Shown here: positions 1-9,351 of the stretch, piece after piece
Layout: each line of letters opens with the position of its first letter
How positions within the stretch are numbered: position 1 is the stretch's first letter
Assembly: GCF_000517385.1 (NCBI RefSeq)
Contig: NZ_BAUW01000032.1
Span: 1-40,335, forward strand
Source of the DNA: Mesobacillus boroniphilus JCM 21738
GTDB lineage: Bacteria > Bacillota > Bacilli > Bacillales > Cytobacillaceae
DNA length: 40,335 nucleotides
Direction of reading: 5' to 3'
The notes under the pieces: model-generated
The model's input: the letters and a program-made list of their open reading frames with translations, nothing else
Told to the model about the DNA's origin: nothing
Database searches by the model: none
Made by a program: the position numbers and the translations under genes

Positions 1-64
1 TCGACTTCACCGGTCGGCCCTCCAACGCTTGTCGGGGCTGACCAAGCGCTTGCGCTTTTCTTAT
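1..64 (+). repeat. Interspersed palindromic element, copy A (cut by window edge)
   Basis: This is the right half of the same element seen complete at 5762-5883. It shares the arm GACTTCACCGGTCGG, the block GCTTGTCGGGGCT and the tail AAGCGCTTGCGCTTTTCTT. The left half lies outside the window. It sits upstream of hflK. Confidence 0.8.
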
Positions 65-193
65 TTGCATTGACAAATATCCTAATACCACCATTATTAC
101 AAAGCTGTCATTCAATTTTCATTCTTTTGAAACATTTAAGGTTTATAAACGTAAAAACAAACATAGATAAAAGCATAGGAAGAGGGGAATGAG

Positions 194-1167
194 ATGGTAA
201 GCTTAAAAAAAATCTACGTGACGAGCGGGATTGTCGTCTTGGCCATTATTTTAGGTCTTTCGGCTTTCACAACGTGGTATACGGTCGATGAATCTGAGCA
301 GGCGGTTATCCTGACGTTTGGAAAAGTGGAGGAAGGGATTAGCGAACCGGGCTTGCACTTTAAGCTGCCTTGGCCAATCCAGAGTGTTGAGAAATTATCA
401 AAAGAAACGTTTAGCCTCCAGTTTGGTTATGAGGAAAAGAATGGGGAAATCAAAGAATTTCCTGATGAAACCAAAATGATTACAGGTGACGAAAACATTG
501 TCCTTGCCGATCTGGTGGTTCAATGGAAGATAACTGACCCGGAAAAATATCTATATAACGCAGATAATCCAAGAGAAATCCTATATGATGCGACCTCAGC
601 GTCTGTAAGAAGCATTATCGGAAGTCAGAAATTGATGAAGCATTGACTTCGGGAAAAGCAGAAATCGAAGGGGAAGTCCGTGATTTATTATCATCACTGA
701 TTGAAAAGTACGATATGGGTGTATCCGTCCTTGGTGTAAAGCTCCAGGATGTTGAATTGCCAAATGAAGAAGTGCGCAAGGCTTTTACTGATGTTACAGA
801 TGCGCGTGAAACAATGAACACGAAAATAAATGAAGCAAAGAAATACCGAAACCAGAAATTGAACGAAGCGCAAGGGGAAAAGGATGCGGTGATCTCAAGG
901 GCGGAAGGTGAAAAAGCCGCGAGGATCGAACGGGCCAGAGGTGACGTGGCGGTATTCAATAAGCTGCTTGTTGAATACAAAACCAATCCGGACATCACAA
1001 GACAGCGATTGATTTTGGAAACGCTTGAGCAAGTACTGCCAGGAACGGAGATTTACATCATGAATGATGATGGCAATACAATGAAGTATTTCCCGATTCG
1101 CCCGCTTGAAGCAGATAAAGCTAAACCTAAGTCAGAGCAGGAAGGCAGTGAGAAGAATAATGGCTGA
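194..1167 (+). CDS. hflK: HflK, SPFH-family membrane protease modulator (one frameshift)
   Basis: HflK forms a membrane complex with HflC that modulates the FtsH protease. The protein has one N-terminal membrane segment (about residues 10-28), an SPFH/band-7 domain, and a charged helical stretch (ARETMNTKINEAKKYRNQ) typical of the HflK C-terminal half. The reading frame breaks at 629-631, where AAA should be AAAA. Restoring one A joins the halves through IDEALTSGKAEIEG and gives about 324 residues. The ATG at 194 follows AAGAGGGG. The gene overlaps hflC by 8 bases, so the two are probably translationally coupled. The break is most likely a sequencing error, because both halves are well conserved in style. 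Confidence 0.88.
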
Positions 1168-2089
1168 TCAAAACGTGATTGATATAAATGAACGCGGCGG
1201 TGGATCCTGGAGAAAGTATACCAAATTTGGAATCCTCCTGGTCATTCTTATTGCATTGCTTGTCTTTATTTTTACGAATGTTTTCATCGTTAAGCAAGGC
1301 GAGTATAAAGTGGTTAGGCAATTTGGAGAGGTTGTAAGGATTGTCAAAGAACCTGGCTTGAATTACAAAGTCCCGTTTATCCAGAGTGTCACAACACTGC
1401 CGAAATACCAGATGACATATGATGTTTCCCAGGCGGAAATCAACACTAAGGACAAGAAGAGAATGCTGATCGACAATTATGCGATCTGGCGAATTGAAGA
1501 CCCTAAAAAGATGATTTCCAATGCGAGAACGCTAGAGGGTGCAGAATCTAGAATGGAGGAATTCATCTATTCGGTTGTCCGTTCTGAGCTTGGTAAACTT
1601 GACTATGATGAAATAATCAATGATGAAAAATCTTCCCGTGGATCATTGAATGACAGGGTAACCGAAAAGGTCAATGAGCTGCTTGATGGCGGAAATTATG
1701 GTATCGTTGTGACAGATGTCCGTATGAAGAGGACTGACCTGCCGGAAGAAAATGAAATGTCTGTTTTTACGAGAATGATCTCTGAGCGTGAGTCAAAGGC
1801 GCAGGAATACCTTTCAATGGGGGATGCAGAGAAAAACAGAATCATCGCCCAGACTGACAGGGAAGTGAAAGAGCTTCTCGCAAAGGCATCGGCAGACGCT
1901 GAGACCATCCGAGGCGAAGGGGAAGGAGAAGCTGCTAAAGTTTACAACCAAACGTTCTCCAAAGACCCGGATTTCTATTCTATGTTCCGCACACTGGAAT
2001 CTTATAAAAAGACAATCAATGGTGAAACCGTCATTGTCCTCCCTTCTGGTTCACCGTACGCAAGAATGCTGATGGGTTACACAAACTAA
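1160..2089 (+). CDS. hflC: HflC, SPFH-family membrane protease modulator
   Basis: HflC is the partner of HflK in the FtsH-regulating membrane complex. The 309-residue protein has a basic N-terminus, one membrane segment (about residues 21-43) and a full SPFH domain ending in a coiled, Glu/Lys/Ala-rich region. I chose the ATG at 1160 because it gives the usual N-terminus (MADQNVIDINERGG) and overlaps the hflK stop. An upstream in-frame start would lie deep inside hflK. The frame is intact. hflKC next to polA is not the B. subtilis 168 arrangement as I recall it, but both proteins are clearly recognisable. Confidence 0.9.
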   Translation: MADQNVIDINERGGGSWRKYTKFGILLVILIALLVFIFTNVFIVKQGEYKVVRQFGEVVRIVKEPGLNYKVPFIQSVTTLPKYQMTYDVSQAEINTKDKKRMLIDNYAIWRIEDPKKMISNARTLEGAESRMEEFIYSVVRSELGKLDYDEIINDEKSSRGSLNDRVTEKVNELLDGGNYGIVVTDVRMKRTDLPEENEMSVFTRMISERESKAQEYLSMGDAEKNRIIAQTDREVKELLAKASADAETIRGEGEGEAAKVYNQTFSKDPDFYSMFRTLESYKKTINGETVIVLPSGSPYARMLMGYTN

Positions 2090-2101
2090 TAGAGCCAGCC
2101 A

Positions 2102-2168
2102 AAAGGCCGTTATTTTTCTTTCTATCATCTCTCATGATAAAATAGGAAGGAATCTAACGGTCTTTTTT
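2102..2168 (+). terminator. Long-stem intrinsic terminator after hflC
   Basis: AAGGCCGTTA near 2104 pairs with TAACGGTCTT near 2155, followed by a T run. The roughly 40-nt interior can also pair (CTATCAT with ATGATA...ATAG), giving one long irregular hairpin. It separates hflKC from polA. Confidence 0.7.
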
Positions 2169-2224
2169 ATATAGAGTCATACAAACAGAGGCACATAACT
2201 GTGTCTACAATGAGGAGGAATAGC

Positions 2225-4853
2225 ATGTCTAAAAAGCTTGTTTTGATAGATGGAAACAGTATTGCATACCGTGCGTTTTTTGCACTGCCGCTATTGAATA
2301 ATGAAAAAGGGATACATACAAATGCAGTTTATGGCTTTACGATGATGCTGATGAAAATTCTCGAGGATGAAAAGCCTACACATATTCTTGTTGCGTTCGA
2401 CGCAGGGAAAACGACATTCAGGCACAAAACCTTCAGTGAGTACAAGGGTGGAAGGCAAAAAACGCCGCCTGAGCTTTCTGAGCAGTTTCCGTTTATCCGT
2501 GAATTGCTGACGGCTTATGGCATCCAGCAATATGAGCTGGAGAACTATGAAGCCGATGACATTATCGGCACATTGAGCTTACTGGCTGAAAAAGAAGGCT
2601 TTGAAACAAAGGTCATTTCAGGGGATAAGGACTTAACCCAGTTGAGTTCTGACAAAACGACAGTCAATATCACCAGAAAAGGAATCACCGATATTGAAGA
2701 ATATACTCCTGAGCATATCAAGGAGAAATATGGTCTTACTGCGGAACAAATCATTGATATGAAAGGTCTCATGGGTGATGCGTCTGATAATATTCCAGGT
2801 GTTCCCGGAGTAGGTGAAAAAACAGCGATCAAGCTCTTGAAGGAATACGGTACACTTGAAAATCTACTAAATTCGATTGATCAAGTCAGCGGGAATAAGC
2901 TTAAGGAAAAGCTCGAGGAATTCAAAGACCAGGCTATGATGAGCAAGGAACTCGCGACCATTACGCGTGAAGCACCTGTTGGATTAGAGTTGAGTGAGCT
3001 TGAGTATGAAGGCGCAGAGAACGAAAGGCTTGTGAAAATGTTCAAGGAACTCGGGTTCAATTCCCTGTTGGACAAGCTGGGAGCAGTTGCGGAAGCAGAA
3101 AATGCAGAGCTTGAAGACATTGAGTTCAAGCAGTTGGACAAGATCGAGCAAGATATTTTTGCAAAAGACAATGGCTTTTATGTCGAGGTGCTAGAGGATA
3201 ACTACCACTATGCAGATATTATCGGCTTTGGAGTTGTCAATGAAACGGCAGCTTCTACCTGCCTGTTAAAATCGCGTTGGAATCAGAAGAATTCAAGAAA
3301 TGGGCCGAGGATGAAACAAGTAAAAAGACTGTCTATGATGCGAAACGTTCCGAGGTTTCATTGCGTCATCACGGCATCCATCTGAAGGGTGCTGAATTCG
3401 ATGTGTCACTTGCATCTTATATCATCAACCTTCTGAGTCACCGGATGACTTGTCTGCTATTGCGAGACAGCATGGTTTTACGAGCGTGCTGGCTGATACA
3501 GCTGTGTATGGAAAAGGTGCTAAACGGAAAATACCTGAGGATAGTATCCTTGGAGAGCATCTGGTCCGCAAGGCAGATGTGCTTGTATCATTAAAAGAAA
3601 AGCTTGAGCAGGAGCTATGGGACAATGACCAGCATGATCTGTTCAGCAGCCTTGAAATGCCTCTATCATTAGTGCTAGCTGATATGGAATATCAAGGCGT
3701 TAAGCTGGATATGAATCGCCTGGATAAAATGGGTGAAGAAATCAAAGGCCGTCTAGCTGAAATCGAAACGAGGATTTTTGAAATGGCAGGAGAACAGTTC
3801 AATATCAATTCTCCTAAACAATTAGGTGTAATCCTTTTCGAAAAACTGGGATTGCCTGCCGTAAAAAAGACGAAGACAGGTTATTCTACTTCAGCGGACG
3901 TCCTTGAAAAATTGGCGCCGAAACATAAAATCATTGAAGAAATCCTTAACTACCGCCAGCTAGGTAAGCTGCAATCAACATATATTGAAGGCTTGCAAAA
4001 GGTCGTCAATAAAGAGACTGAAAAAGTCCATACAAGATTCAACCAGGCGTTAACAGCGACAGGAAGATTGAGCTCTACTGATCCAAACCTTCAGAACATC
4101 CCAATCAGGCTTGAAGAAGGCCGGAAGATCAGGCAGGCCTTTGTTCCTTCTGAAAAAGGCTGGGTCATCTTTGCAGCTGACTATTCTCAAATTGAACTTC
4201 GTGTCCTCGCCCATATTGCGGGTGATGAGAAACTGATTAGTGCATTCCAGAACGATATGGATATCCATACGAAGACGGCAATGGAAGTATTCAATGTAGG
4301 GAAAGATGAAGTCACCTCCAATATGCGCCGGCATGCAAAAGCGGTTAACTTCGGGATTGTGTACGGGATCAGTGATTATGGATTATCCCAGAGCATGAAC
4401 ATTACAAGGAAGGAAGCTGGCGAGTTCATCGAACGCTATCTAGAAAGCTATCCTGGTGTCAAAGAATATATGGATGAAATCGTTAAGGATGCAAAGGCGA
4501 AGGGCTATGTCCAGACATTATTGCATCGCCGCCGATACATCCCGGAAATTACGGCCCGCAATTTCAACTTAAGAAGTTTTGCAGAACGTACCGCAATGAA
4601 CACACCGATCCAGGGAAGCGCCGCAGATATTATCAAGAAGGCAATGATTGATATGGCAGAGAGACTTCGCGAAGAGGGCGTTAAGACAAGACTGCTGCTT
4701 CAGGTACATGATGAATTGATTTTTGAAGCACCTGAGGGTGAGATCGAGTTATTGAAAAAGATCGTTCCAGAAGTCATGGAAAATGCCATTGAATTGAAGG
4801 TGCCATTAAAGGTCGACTTCTCATATGGCCTTACTTGGTATGACGCAAAGTAG
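2225..4853 (+). CDS. polA: DNA polymerase I (two frameshifts)
   Basis: PolA fills gaps in DNA repair and removes Okazaki-fragment primers. In order: a 5'-3' exonuclease domain (DGNSIAYRAFFAL; helix-hairpin-helix MGDASDNIPGVPGVGEKTA), a central 3'-5' exonuclease-like domain that is usually inactive in Bacillus, and the polymerase domain. Polymerase motif A is DYSQIELRVLAH near residue 653, motif B is RRHAKAVNFGIVYG near 702, and motif C is QVHDELIFE near 829. Two one-base losses break the frame: T at about 3254 (CTTTCT read as CTTCT) and C at about 3430 (AACCCTT read as AACCTT). Correcting both gives about 876 residues, the family length. ATG 2225 follows GAGGAGG. Next comes mutM. Confidence 0.95.
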
Positions 4854-4892
4854 AAGCTGCAACAGGATTTTTACAGAGAAAGGCGGGATAAA

Positions 4893-5724
4893 ATGCCTGA
4901 ACTACCAGAGGTCGAAACCGTCAGACGGACTTTAGAAGTCCTGACGGTAGGCAAAGAGATTAAACATGTCTCCGTTTTTTGGCCAAAGATGATTAAGCGG
5001 CCGAATGAGGTCGAGCAGTTCAATGATGCACTGAAAGGCCAGACGATAAAAGAGGTTGGGCGGAGAGGGAAATTCCTCATCCTTTACACCGAATATTTCG
5101 CGCTCGTTTCCCACTTAAGGATGGAAGGTAAATATGGAGTATTCAATACTGATGAACCTGTGGATAAGCACACGCATGTCATTTTCCATTTTACCGATGG
5201 AACAGAATTGCGCTACAAGGATGTCAGGAAATTCGGCACCATGCACCTTTATGAAAAAGGGAAAGAGTTTGAAACGCAGCCTCTCGCTGATTTAGGTCCT
5301 GAACCTTTTTTCAGAAGATTTTTCAGTGGAATGGCTGTCTGAAAAACTTAAAAAAACCAATAGAAAAATAAAGCCGGCACTGCTTGACCAAAAAATCCTT
5401 GTTGGCTTGGGGAATATCTATGTAGATGAGGCACTTTTCCGTGCGAAGATTCATCCCGAAAGGATCGCTAATTCTCTGACTCGAGATGAGGAGGCAGTGC
5501 TTTACAGGGAAATAGTCAGCACTCTGTCTGAAGCTGTTGAGAAAGGTGGAAGCACCATCCGTTCCTATGTGAACTCCCAGGGACAGATTGGTATGTTCCA
5601 GCTTCAGCTTTATGCATACGGGCGCAAGGGTGAACCATGCAAGGTTTGCGGAACACCATTGGAGAAAACAGTTGTCGGCGGACGAGGTACTCATTATTGC
5701 CCCGCGTGCCAGAAACTTAAATAA
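4893..5724 (+). CDS. mutM: Formamidopyrimidine-DNA glycosylase (one frameshift)
   Basis: MutM removes 8-oxoguanine and formamidopyrimidines from DNA and nicks the abasic site. The catalytic Pro2 and Glu3 are present in MPELPEVETV. The C-terminal zinc finger is visible as CKVCG and CPACQ, with the GGRGTHYC loop between them. A run of six T at 5306-5311 should be five, making this one of only two insertions in the window. Removing one T gives GPEPFSEDFSVEWLSEKL and about 276 residues, the usual size. It follows polA by 39 bases and precedes ytaF, a conserved Bacillus order. The two enzymes probably share a transcript. Confidence 0.95.
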
Positions 5725-5761
5725 TAATATCAAAATTCATATCATTTCAACTCCGAGAATT

Positions 5762-5883
5762 GTCCAGCTCCAGCGCCTAGCCCCTCGAGACGTTTCGGTC
5801 CGACCAGTGAAGTCAAAGACCGACTTCACTGGTCGGACCTCCAACGCTTGTCGGGGCTTACCAAAGCGCTTGCGCTTTTCTTG
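5762..5883 (+). repeat. Interspersed palindromic element, copy B (most complete)
   Basis: The element begins AGCTCCAGCGCCTAGCCCC and ends GCGCTTGCGCTTTTCTTG. Its core is a perfect 18-bp inverted repeat: the arm at 5797-5814 (GGTCCGACCAGTGAAGTC) pairs with 5822-5839 across a 7-base loop. An outer AGCCCC (5779-5784) pairs with GGGGCT (5853-5858). Other copies lie at 1-64, 16231-16347 (reverse) and 34096-34333. It carries no reading frame, so it is a non-coding, MITE- or REP-like element. Confidence 0.9.
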
Positions 5884-5913
5884 TATAATGGCTTGTTGAT
5901 TTTCTCACCATAA

Positions 5914-5962
5914 CTGGGCTCCTTCCATATACTAACGTAGCGATTGACAGGAAGGAGCTCAG
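5914..5962 (+). promoter_or_regulatory. Hairpin enclosing the ytaF ribosome-binding site
   Basis: CTGGGCTCCTTCC (5914-5926) pairs with GGAAGGAGCTCAG (5950-5962) as a 13-bp stem with one G-U pair and a 23-base loop. The right arm contains the Shine-Dalgarno sequence of ytaF, whose ATG is 3 bases further on. If both arms are transcribed, the start site would be masked. The function is inferred. Confidence 0.55.
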
Positions 5963-5965
5963 TTT

Positions 5966-6597
5966 ATGGCACAAACAATCTCCCTGCTTTTACTTGCATT
6001 CGCTGTCAGTCTTGACAGTTTCAGTGTAGGGTTAACGTATGGATTGCGGAAAATGAAGATCCCGATTAAATCAATATCAGTAATAGCCATTTGTTCGGCT
6101 GTCGTCCTGATGGCAGCTATGATGATCGGGCATTTTCTTGAGAGTTTTTTTTCACCAGGGATGGCAGAGACACTGGGTGGCACTGTCTTGATCGTTTTAG
6201 GCGGATGGGTACTATTCCAATTTTCCGCGAAGACAAAACAGAATTGCTCTGTCACGAAAAAATCATCCTTAATCTTGAAATCAAATCACTTGGGATCGTC
6301 ATCAATATTTTGAAAAAGCCAATGACAGCGGATTTTGACCGGTCGGGTACAATCAATGGAATTGAAGCTGTCATGCTTGGGCTTGCCCTGTCTCTTGATG
6401 CATTTGGTGCAGGGGTAGGGGCAGCGTTTTTAGGATTCTCTCCGGGATACCTGGCTTTGACAGTTGCCTGCATGAGTTCATTATTTGTGTATGCAGGGAT
6501 GAGGATGGGCAGTTATTTTTCAAAGAGCGGCTGGATGCAAAAATTTTCTTTTGTACCTGGAATATTATTGATTATAATTGGGTTGATGAAAATTTAA
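5966..6597 (+). CDS. ytaF: YtaF, MntP-like sporulation membrane protein (one frameshift)
   Basis: YtaF belongs to the MntP/YtaF membrane family and is named a probable sporulation membrane protein in B. subtilis; its transport substrate is not known to me. The duplicated family motif is visible in both halves: AFAVSLDSFSVGLTYGLR at the N-terminus and LALSLDAFGAGVGAA in the C-terminal half. It appears to have about six hydrophobic segments. The frame breaks at 6221-6224, where TTTT should be TTTTT. Correction reads QFFREDKTELL and gives about 210 residues. The start follows GGAAGGAGC, which lies in a strong hairpin. coaE follows 25 bases later. Confidence 0.88.
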
Positions 6598-6622
6598 CAG
6601 CCCCTTGAAAGGATAAAATCGG

Positions 6623-7231
6623 ATGTCATTAGTTATCGGATTGACAGGAGGTATAGCAAGCGGAAAAAGCACAATATCGGCAATGTTCACTGAGCTGGGC
6701 ATCACCGTGATTGACGCAGATATCGAAGCCAGGCTTGCTGTCGAGCCAGGAGAAAAGGCATACAATGATATTGTCAGCCATTTTGGCACAGAAATTTTAG
6801 AAGAAGACGGCACGATTAACCGTCCTAAGTTGGGTGAAATTATTTTTAACAATAAAGAAAAGCGTTTGCTGTTAAATTCGATTGTCCATCCAGCAGTAAG
6901 GGAACGGATGGCCCAGAAGCGAGCAAAAGCTGAAGAGGCGAATGAAAAAGCCGTTGTCATGGACATTCCGCTTTTGTTTGAAAGCAATCTGACAGGACTG
7001 GTTGAAAAGATCATCGTGGTATATGTGGATGAGCACACGCAGTTGGAAAGACTGATGAAGCGGAACGGATTCTCGGAAGAAGAAGCATATTCCAGGATCA
7101 AATCACAAATGCCGCTGAAGGATAAAGTCGGTATGGCAGACGCTGTGATCGATAATAGCGGCAGCATCGAGCAATCGAGGCAGCAGTTGTTGGATATATT
7201 GAATAAATGGGAAATTTTAAGAGCCAAGTAG
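6623..7231 (+). CDS. coaE: Dephospho-CoA kinase
   Basis: CoaE phosphorylates the 3'-hydroxyl of dephospho-CoA, the last step of coenzyme A synthesis. The N-terminus has the P-loop [12 protein letters not shown], followed by [18 protein letters not shown] is the family substrate-binding motif. At 202 residues it has normal length and an intact frame. A Shine-Dalgarno GAAAGGAT precedes the ATG. The stop codon lies in the loop of the terminator that ends the polA-coaE run. Confidence 0.95.
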   Translation: MSLVIGLTGGIASGKSTISAMFTELGITVIDADIEARLAVEPGEKAYNDIVSHFGTEILEEDGTINRPKLGEIIFNNKEKRLLLNSIVHPAVRERMAQKRAKAEEANEKAVVMDIPLLFESNLTGLVEKIIVVYVDEHTQLERLMKRNGFSEEEAYSRIKSQMPLKDKVGMADAVIDNSGSIEQSRQQLLDILNKWEILRAK

Positions 7232-7242
7232 GCTCTTTTTTT
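7220..7242 (+). terminator. Intrinsic terminator overlapping the coaE stop
   Basis: AGAGCC and GGCTCT form the stem around AAGTA, followed by seven T. The coaE stop codon is in the loop. Confidence 0.85.
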
Positions 7243-7316
7243 GTTTTGAACTGGATTTCTAGTTAAGCATGTTGTAATTCCGTTTAGGACGATATATTAC
7301 TGATTCCACTCAATTT

Positions 7317-7379
7317 AATCCGGGTTGCTTAAGTTTTAATCCGAGTTTTATAAGCTATAATCCTGGTCAGACTAAGATT
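7317..7379. repeat. 21-bp period array A (AATCC core)
   Basis: Three adjacent units start at 7317, 7338 and 7359. They begin AATCCGGGTT, AATCCGAGTT and AATCCTGGTC, each with a CTAAG/TTAAG/ATAAG-like step near unit positions 13-18. Weaker, drifting relatives may precede them (AATTCCG at 7276). The rest of the 310-base gap holds only the coaE terminator and the gapB control region. Confidence 0.7.
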
Positions 7380-7477
7380 GATGGCGTCTTTAAATTTACC
7401 GCTAAATGATTATTATTATTATCAGAATTATTTTATATTTTAAATGTGTGCATTTATTTATCACAAATAAAATTTAT

Positions 7478-7521
7478 TATGTTATACTAATACCATACAA
7501 ATGGTCATTAAGTATAACACT
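7478..7521 (+). promoter_or_regulatory. gapB promoter with paired CcpN-type operators
   Basis: TATGTTATACT at 7478-7488 matches all 11 positions of the CcpN consensus as I recall it (TRTGHYATAYW). The reverse complement of 7511-7521 (AGTGTTATACT) matches 10 of 11 in opposite orientation. The first box includes a likely -10 hexamer, TATACT (7483-7488). CcpN represses gapB and pckA under glycolytic conditions in B. subtilis, so the same control is likely here. Confidence 0.7.
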
Positions 7522-7541
7522 AATTCGGAAGGGGCCGTACA

Positions 7542-8573
7542 ATGAAGGCGAGAATTGCGATTAACGGTTTTGGGAGAATTGGAAGAATGGTGTTCAGAAG
7601 AGCCATTCTTGAAGAAAATCTTGAGGTTGTAGCGATTAATGCGAGCTACCCAGCTGAAACACTGGCTCATTTAATAAAATATGATTCTAATCATGGGCAA
7701 TTTGCTGGCGAAGTCATTCCAGCTGATGATCATCTAGTTGTCAACGGAAAGACAGTTAAACTGTTAAGCAATCGAAATCCTGCTGAGCTTCCATGGAAGG
7801 AAATGAAGATTGATATTGTCATAGAAGCTACAGGCAAGTTCAATTCCCGTGATAAGGCAGCGCATCATCTTGATGCTGGTGCAAAGAAGGTCATTTTGAC
7901 AGCACCTGGTACAAATGAGGATATTACTATTGTCATGGGAGTAAATGAAAGCGCATTAAATATTGAAGAGCATGATATTATTTCGAATGCATCATGCACA
8001 ACAAACTGCCTTGCACCGGTTGCGAAAGTGCTGGATGATACTTTCGGAATCGAAAATGGTTTGATGACAACTGTTCATGCTTATACAAATGATCAAAATA
8101 ATATCGATAACCCGCACAAGGATTTGCGCAGGGCGCGTTCTTGCGGCCAATCCATCATTCCAACCTCAACCGGGGCTGCAAAATCACTTTCACTTGTGCT
8201 TCCTCAGCTTAAAGGAAAGCTGCATGGTATGGCGCTAAGGGTGCCAACTCCAAACGTCTCACTAGTTGACCTAGTTGTCGACTTGAAGCGTGAGGTAACG
8301 TTGGACGAAATCAACGATGCATTCTATTCAGCATCAAAAGGAAAACTCAAGGGAGTCCTTGATATCACGACAGAACCGCTTGTTTCAATCGACTTTAACA
8401 CGAATGAACATTCTGCGATCATTGATGGTTTGTCTACAATGGTCATTGGTGCTAACAAAGTAAAGGTTCTTGCATGGTATGACAATGAGTGGGGATATTC
8501 TAGCAGAGTAGTAGACCTGACAAAGCATGTCGCCCACGCAATGTACAATTCTGCAACTGTAAAGGTAGGATAA
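7542..8573 (+). CDS. gapB: NADP-type glyceraldehyde-3-phosphate dehydrogenase
   Basis: GapB interconverts glyceraldehyde 3-phosphate and 1,3-bisphosphoglycerate and works in the gluconeogenic direction in Bacillus. The Rossmann motif INGFGRIGRMVFR is at residues 5-17, and the catalytic cysteine is in SNASCTTNCLAP. The 343-residue frame is intact. I call GapB rather than glycolytic GapA from its place between coaE and speD, as in B. subtilis, and from the CcpN-type boxes upstream. ATG 7542 follows GGAAGGGG. A terminator follows directly. Confidence 0.93.
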   Translation: MKARIAINGFGRIGRMVFRRAILEENLEVVAINASYPAETLAHLIKYDSNHGQFAGEVIPADDHLVVNGKTVKLLSNRNPAELPWKEMKIDIVIEATGKFNSRDKAAHHLDAGAKKVILTAPGTNEDITIVMGVNESALNIEEHDIISNASCTTNCLAPVAKVLDDTFGIENGLMTTVHAYTNDQNNIDNPHKDLRRARSCGQSIIPTSTGAAKSLSLVLPQLKGKLHGMALRVPTPNVSLVDLVVDLKREVTLDEINDAFYSASKGKLKGVLDITTEPLVSIDFNTNEHSAIIDGLSTMVIGANKVKVLAWYDNEWGYSSRVVDLTKHVAHAMYNSATVKVG

Positions 8574-8585
8574 TACCAATAACGT

Positions 8586-8614
8586 AAAAAGCTTGCTTAC
8601 AGGCAAGCTTTTTT
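8586..8614 (+). terminator. Intrinsic terminator after gapB
   Basis: AAAAGCTTGC pairs with GCAAGCTTTT, followed by more T. From here to about 8770 I see no gene, only a weak inverted repeat (AAATCAAA at 8735, TTTGATTT at 8763). Confidence 0.88.
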
Positions 8615-8776
8615 GTCTTTGTTAAATGCCTTATTTTCATATAATTTCGCGGCCGGTCGTCGAGTGGGATTTAATACGGTTTTTAGCGGCATCCCCCTTG
8701 AAAGCCTATGGAATAGCTATCTCCCAAACTATAAAAATCAAAGCTTAAAATTCATGAAAAAATTTGATTTCATGTG

Positions 8777-8805
8777 TTGCAAAAAAAATATAAACAAAGT
8801 ATACT
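8777..8805 (+). promoter_or_regulatory. speD promoter (sigma-A type)
   Basis: TTGCAA (8777-8782) and TATACT (8800-8805) are separated by exactly 17 bases. The start of transcription would be near 8812, leaving an untranslated leader of about 135 bases. Confidence 0.75.
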
Positions 8806-8811
8806 AGTCAT

Positions 8812-8948
8812 CGTGAACTTCTTAATAACGGTACCAATTGGCTACTTAAAGGGTTAGGACCTCTCTGGACTAACTTTCCCCCGTGGTAGTTAAGATACCA
8901 TTGAAGCTAAGGGATTCATTCTAATATTATTAGAGGGGGAAATTGAAT
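8812..8948 (+). promoter_or_regulatory. Structured leader of speD
   Basis: GTTAG (8853) pairs with CTAAC (8870) inside a longer arm, with flanking CTAC...GTAG. GGTAGTTAAGATACC can form a small hairpin. TCTAATATTATTAGA (8920-8934) is a 6-bp hairpin touching the Shine-Dalgarno AGAGGGGG. It does not match a riboswitch class that I recognise. A link to S-adenosylmethionine or polyamine control is only an inference. Confidence 0.45.
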
Positions 8949-9329
8949 ATGGAAACAATGGGTCGTCATGTAATTTCTGAACTTTGGGGTTGCAATTTTG
9001 AAAAATTGAATGATATGGATTTTATTGAACAAACTTTTGTTGGAGCAGCATTGAAATCAGGTGCTGAAATCCGCGAAGTGGCTTTCCATAAATTTGCGCC
9101 ACAAGGCGTTAGCGGAGTTGTCATTATTTCCGAATCTCATTTAACTATTCATAGCTTCCCTGAACACGGATACGCTAGCATCGATGTTTATACTTGCGGT
9201 GATCTGAATCCTAACATTGCAGCTGACTATATTGCAGAAGTTCTGGGCGCTCAAACTCGTGAGAATATCGAAATTCCACGTGGCATGGGTCCTGTGCATG
9301 TAAAGCAAGCACAAGCTAAAGCTCTATAA
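8949..9329 (+). CDS. speD: S-adenosylmethionine decarboxylase proenzyme
   Basis: SpeD decarboxylates S-adenosylmethionine to supply aminopropyl groups for spermidine. It is made as a proenzyme that cuts itself between Glu62 and Ser63 ([14 protein letters not shown]), turning the serine into a pyruvoyl group. His68 and Cys83 (VYTCGD), the known catalytic residues, are in place. Length is 126 residues from the ATG at 8949. I prefer this ATG over the TTG at 8943 because its spacing from AGAGGGGG is normal and it gives the family start [15 protein letters not shown]. It has its own promoter and terminator, so it is a single-gene unit. Confidence 0.96.
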   Translation: METMGRHVISELWGCNFEKLNDMDFIEQTFVGAALKSGAEIREVAFHKFAPQGVSGVVIISESHLTIHSFPEHGYASIDVYTCGDLNPNIAADYIAEVLGAQTRENIEIPRGMGPVHVKQAQAKAL

Positions 9330-9351
9330 TTGAAAATATGAAAAATTCACA

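Noticed and set aside
2225..4853. polA and the other split genes as true pseudogenes
   Set aside because: Each lesion is a single base, conservation continues on both sides, and essential genes (thrS, pheT, rplT, dnaI) are affected in the same way.
5588..5899. 103-residue frame after mutM
   Set aside because: It is the wrong frame of the mutM end continuing through interspersed element copy B.
8613..8807. 64-residue frame between gapB and speD
   Set aside because: It begins in the gapB terminator tail, overlaps the speD promoter and has unprotein-like composition.
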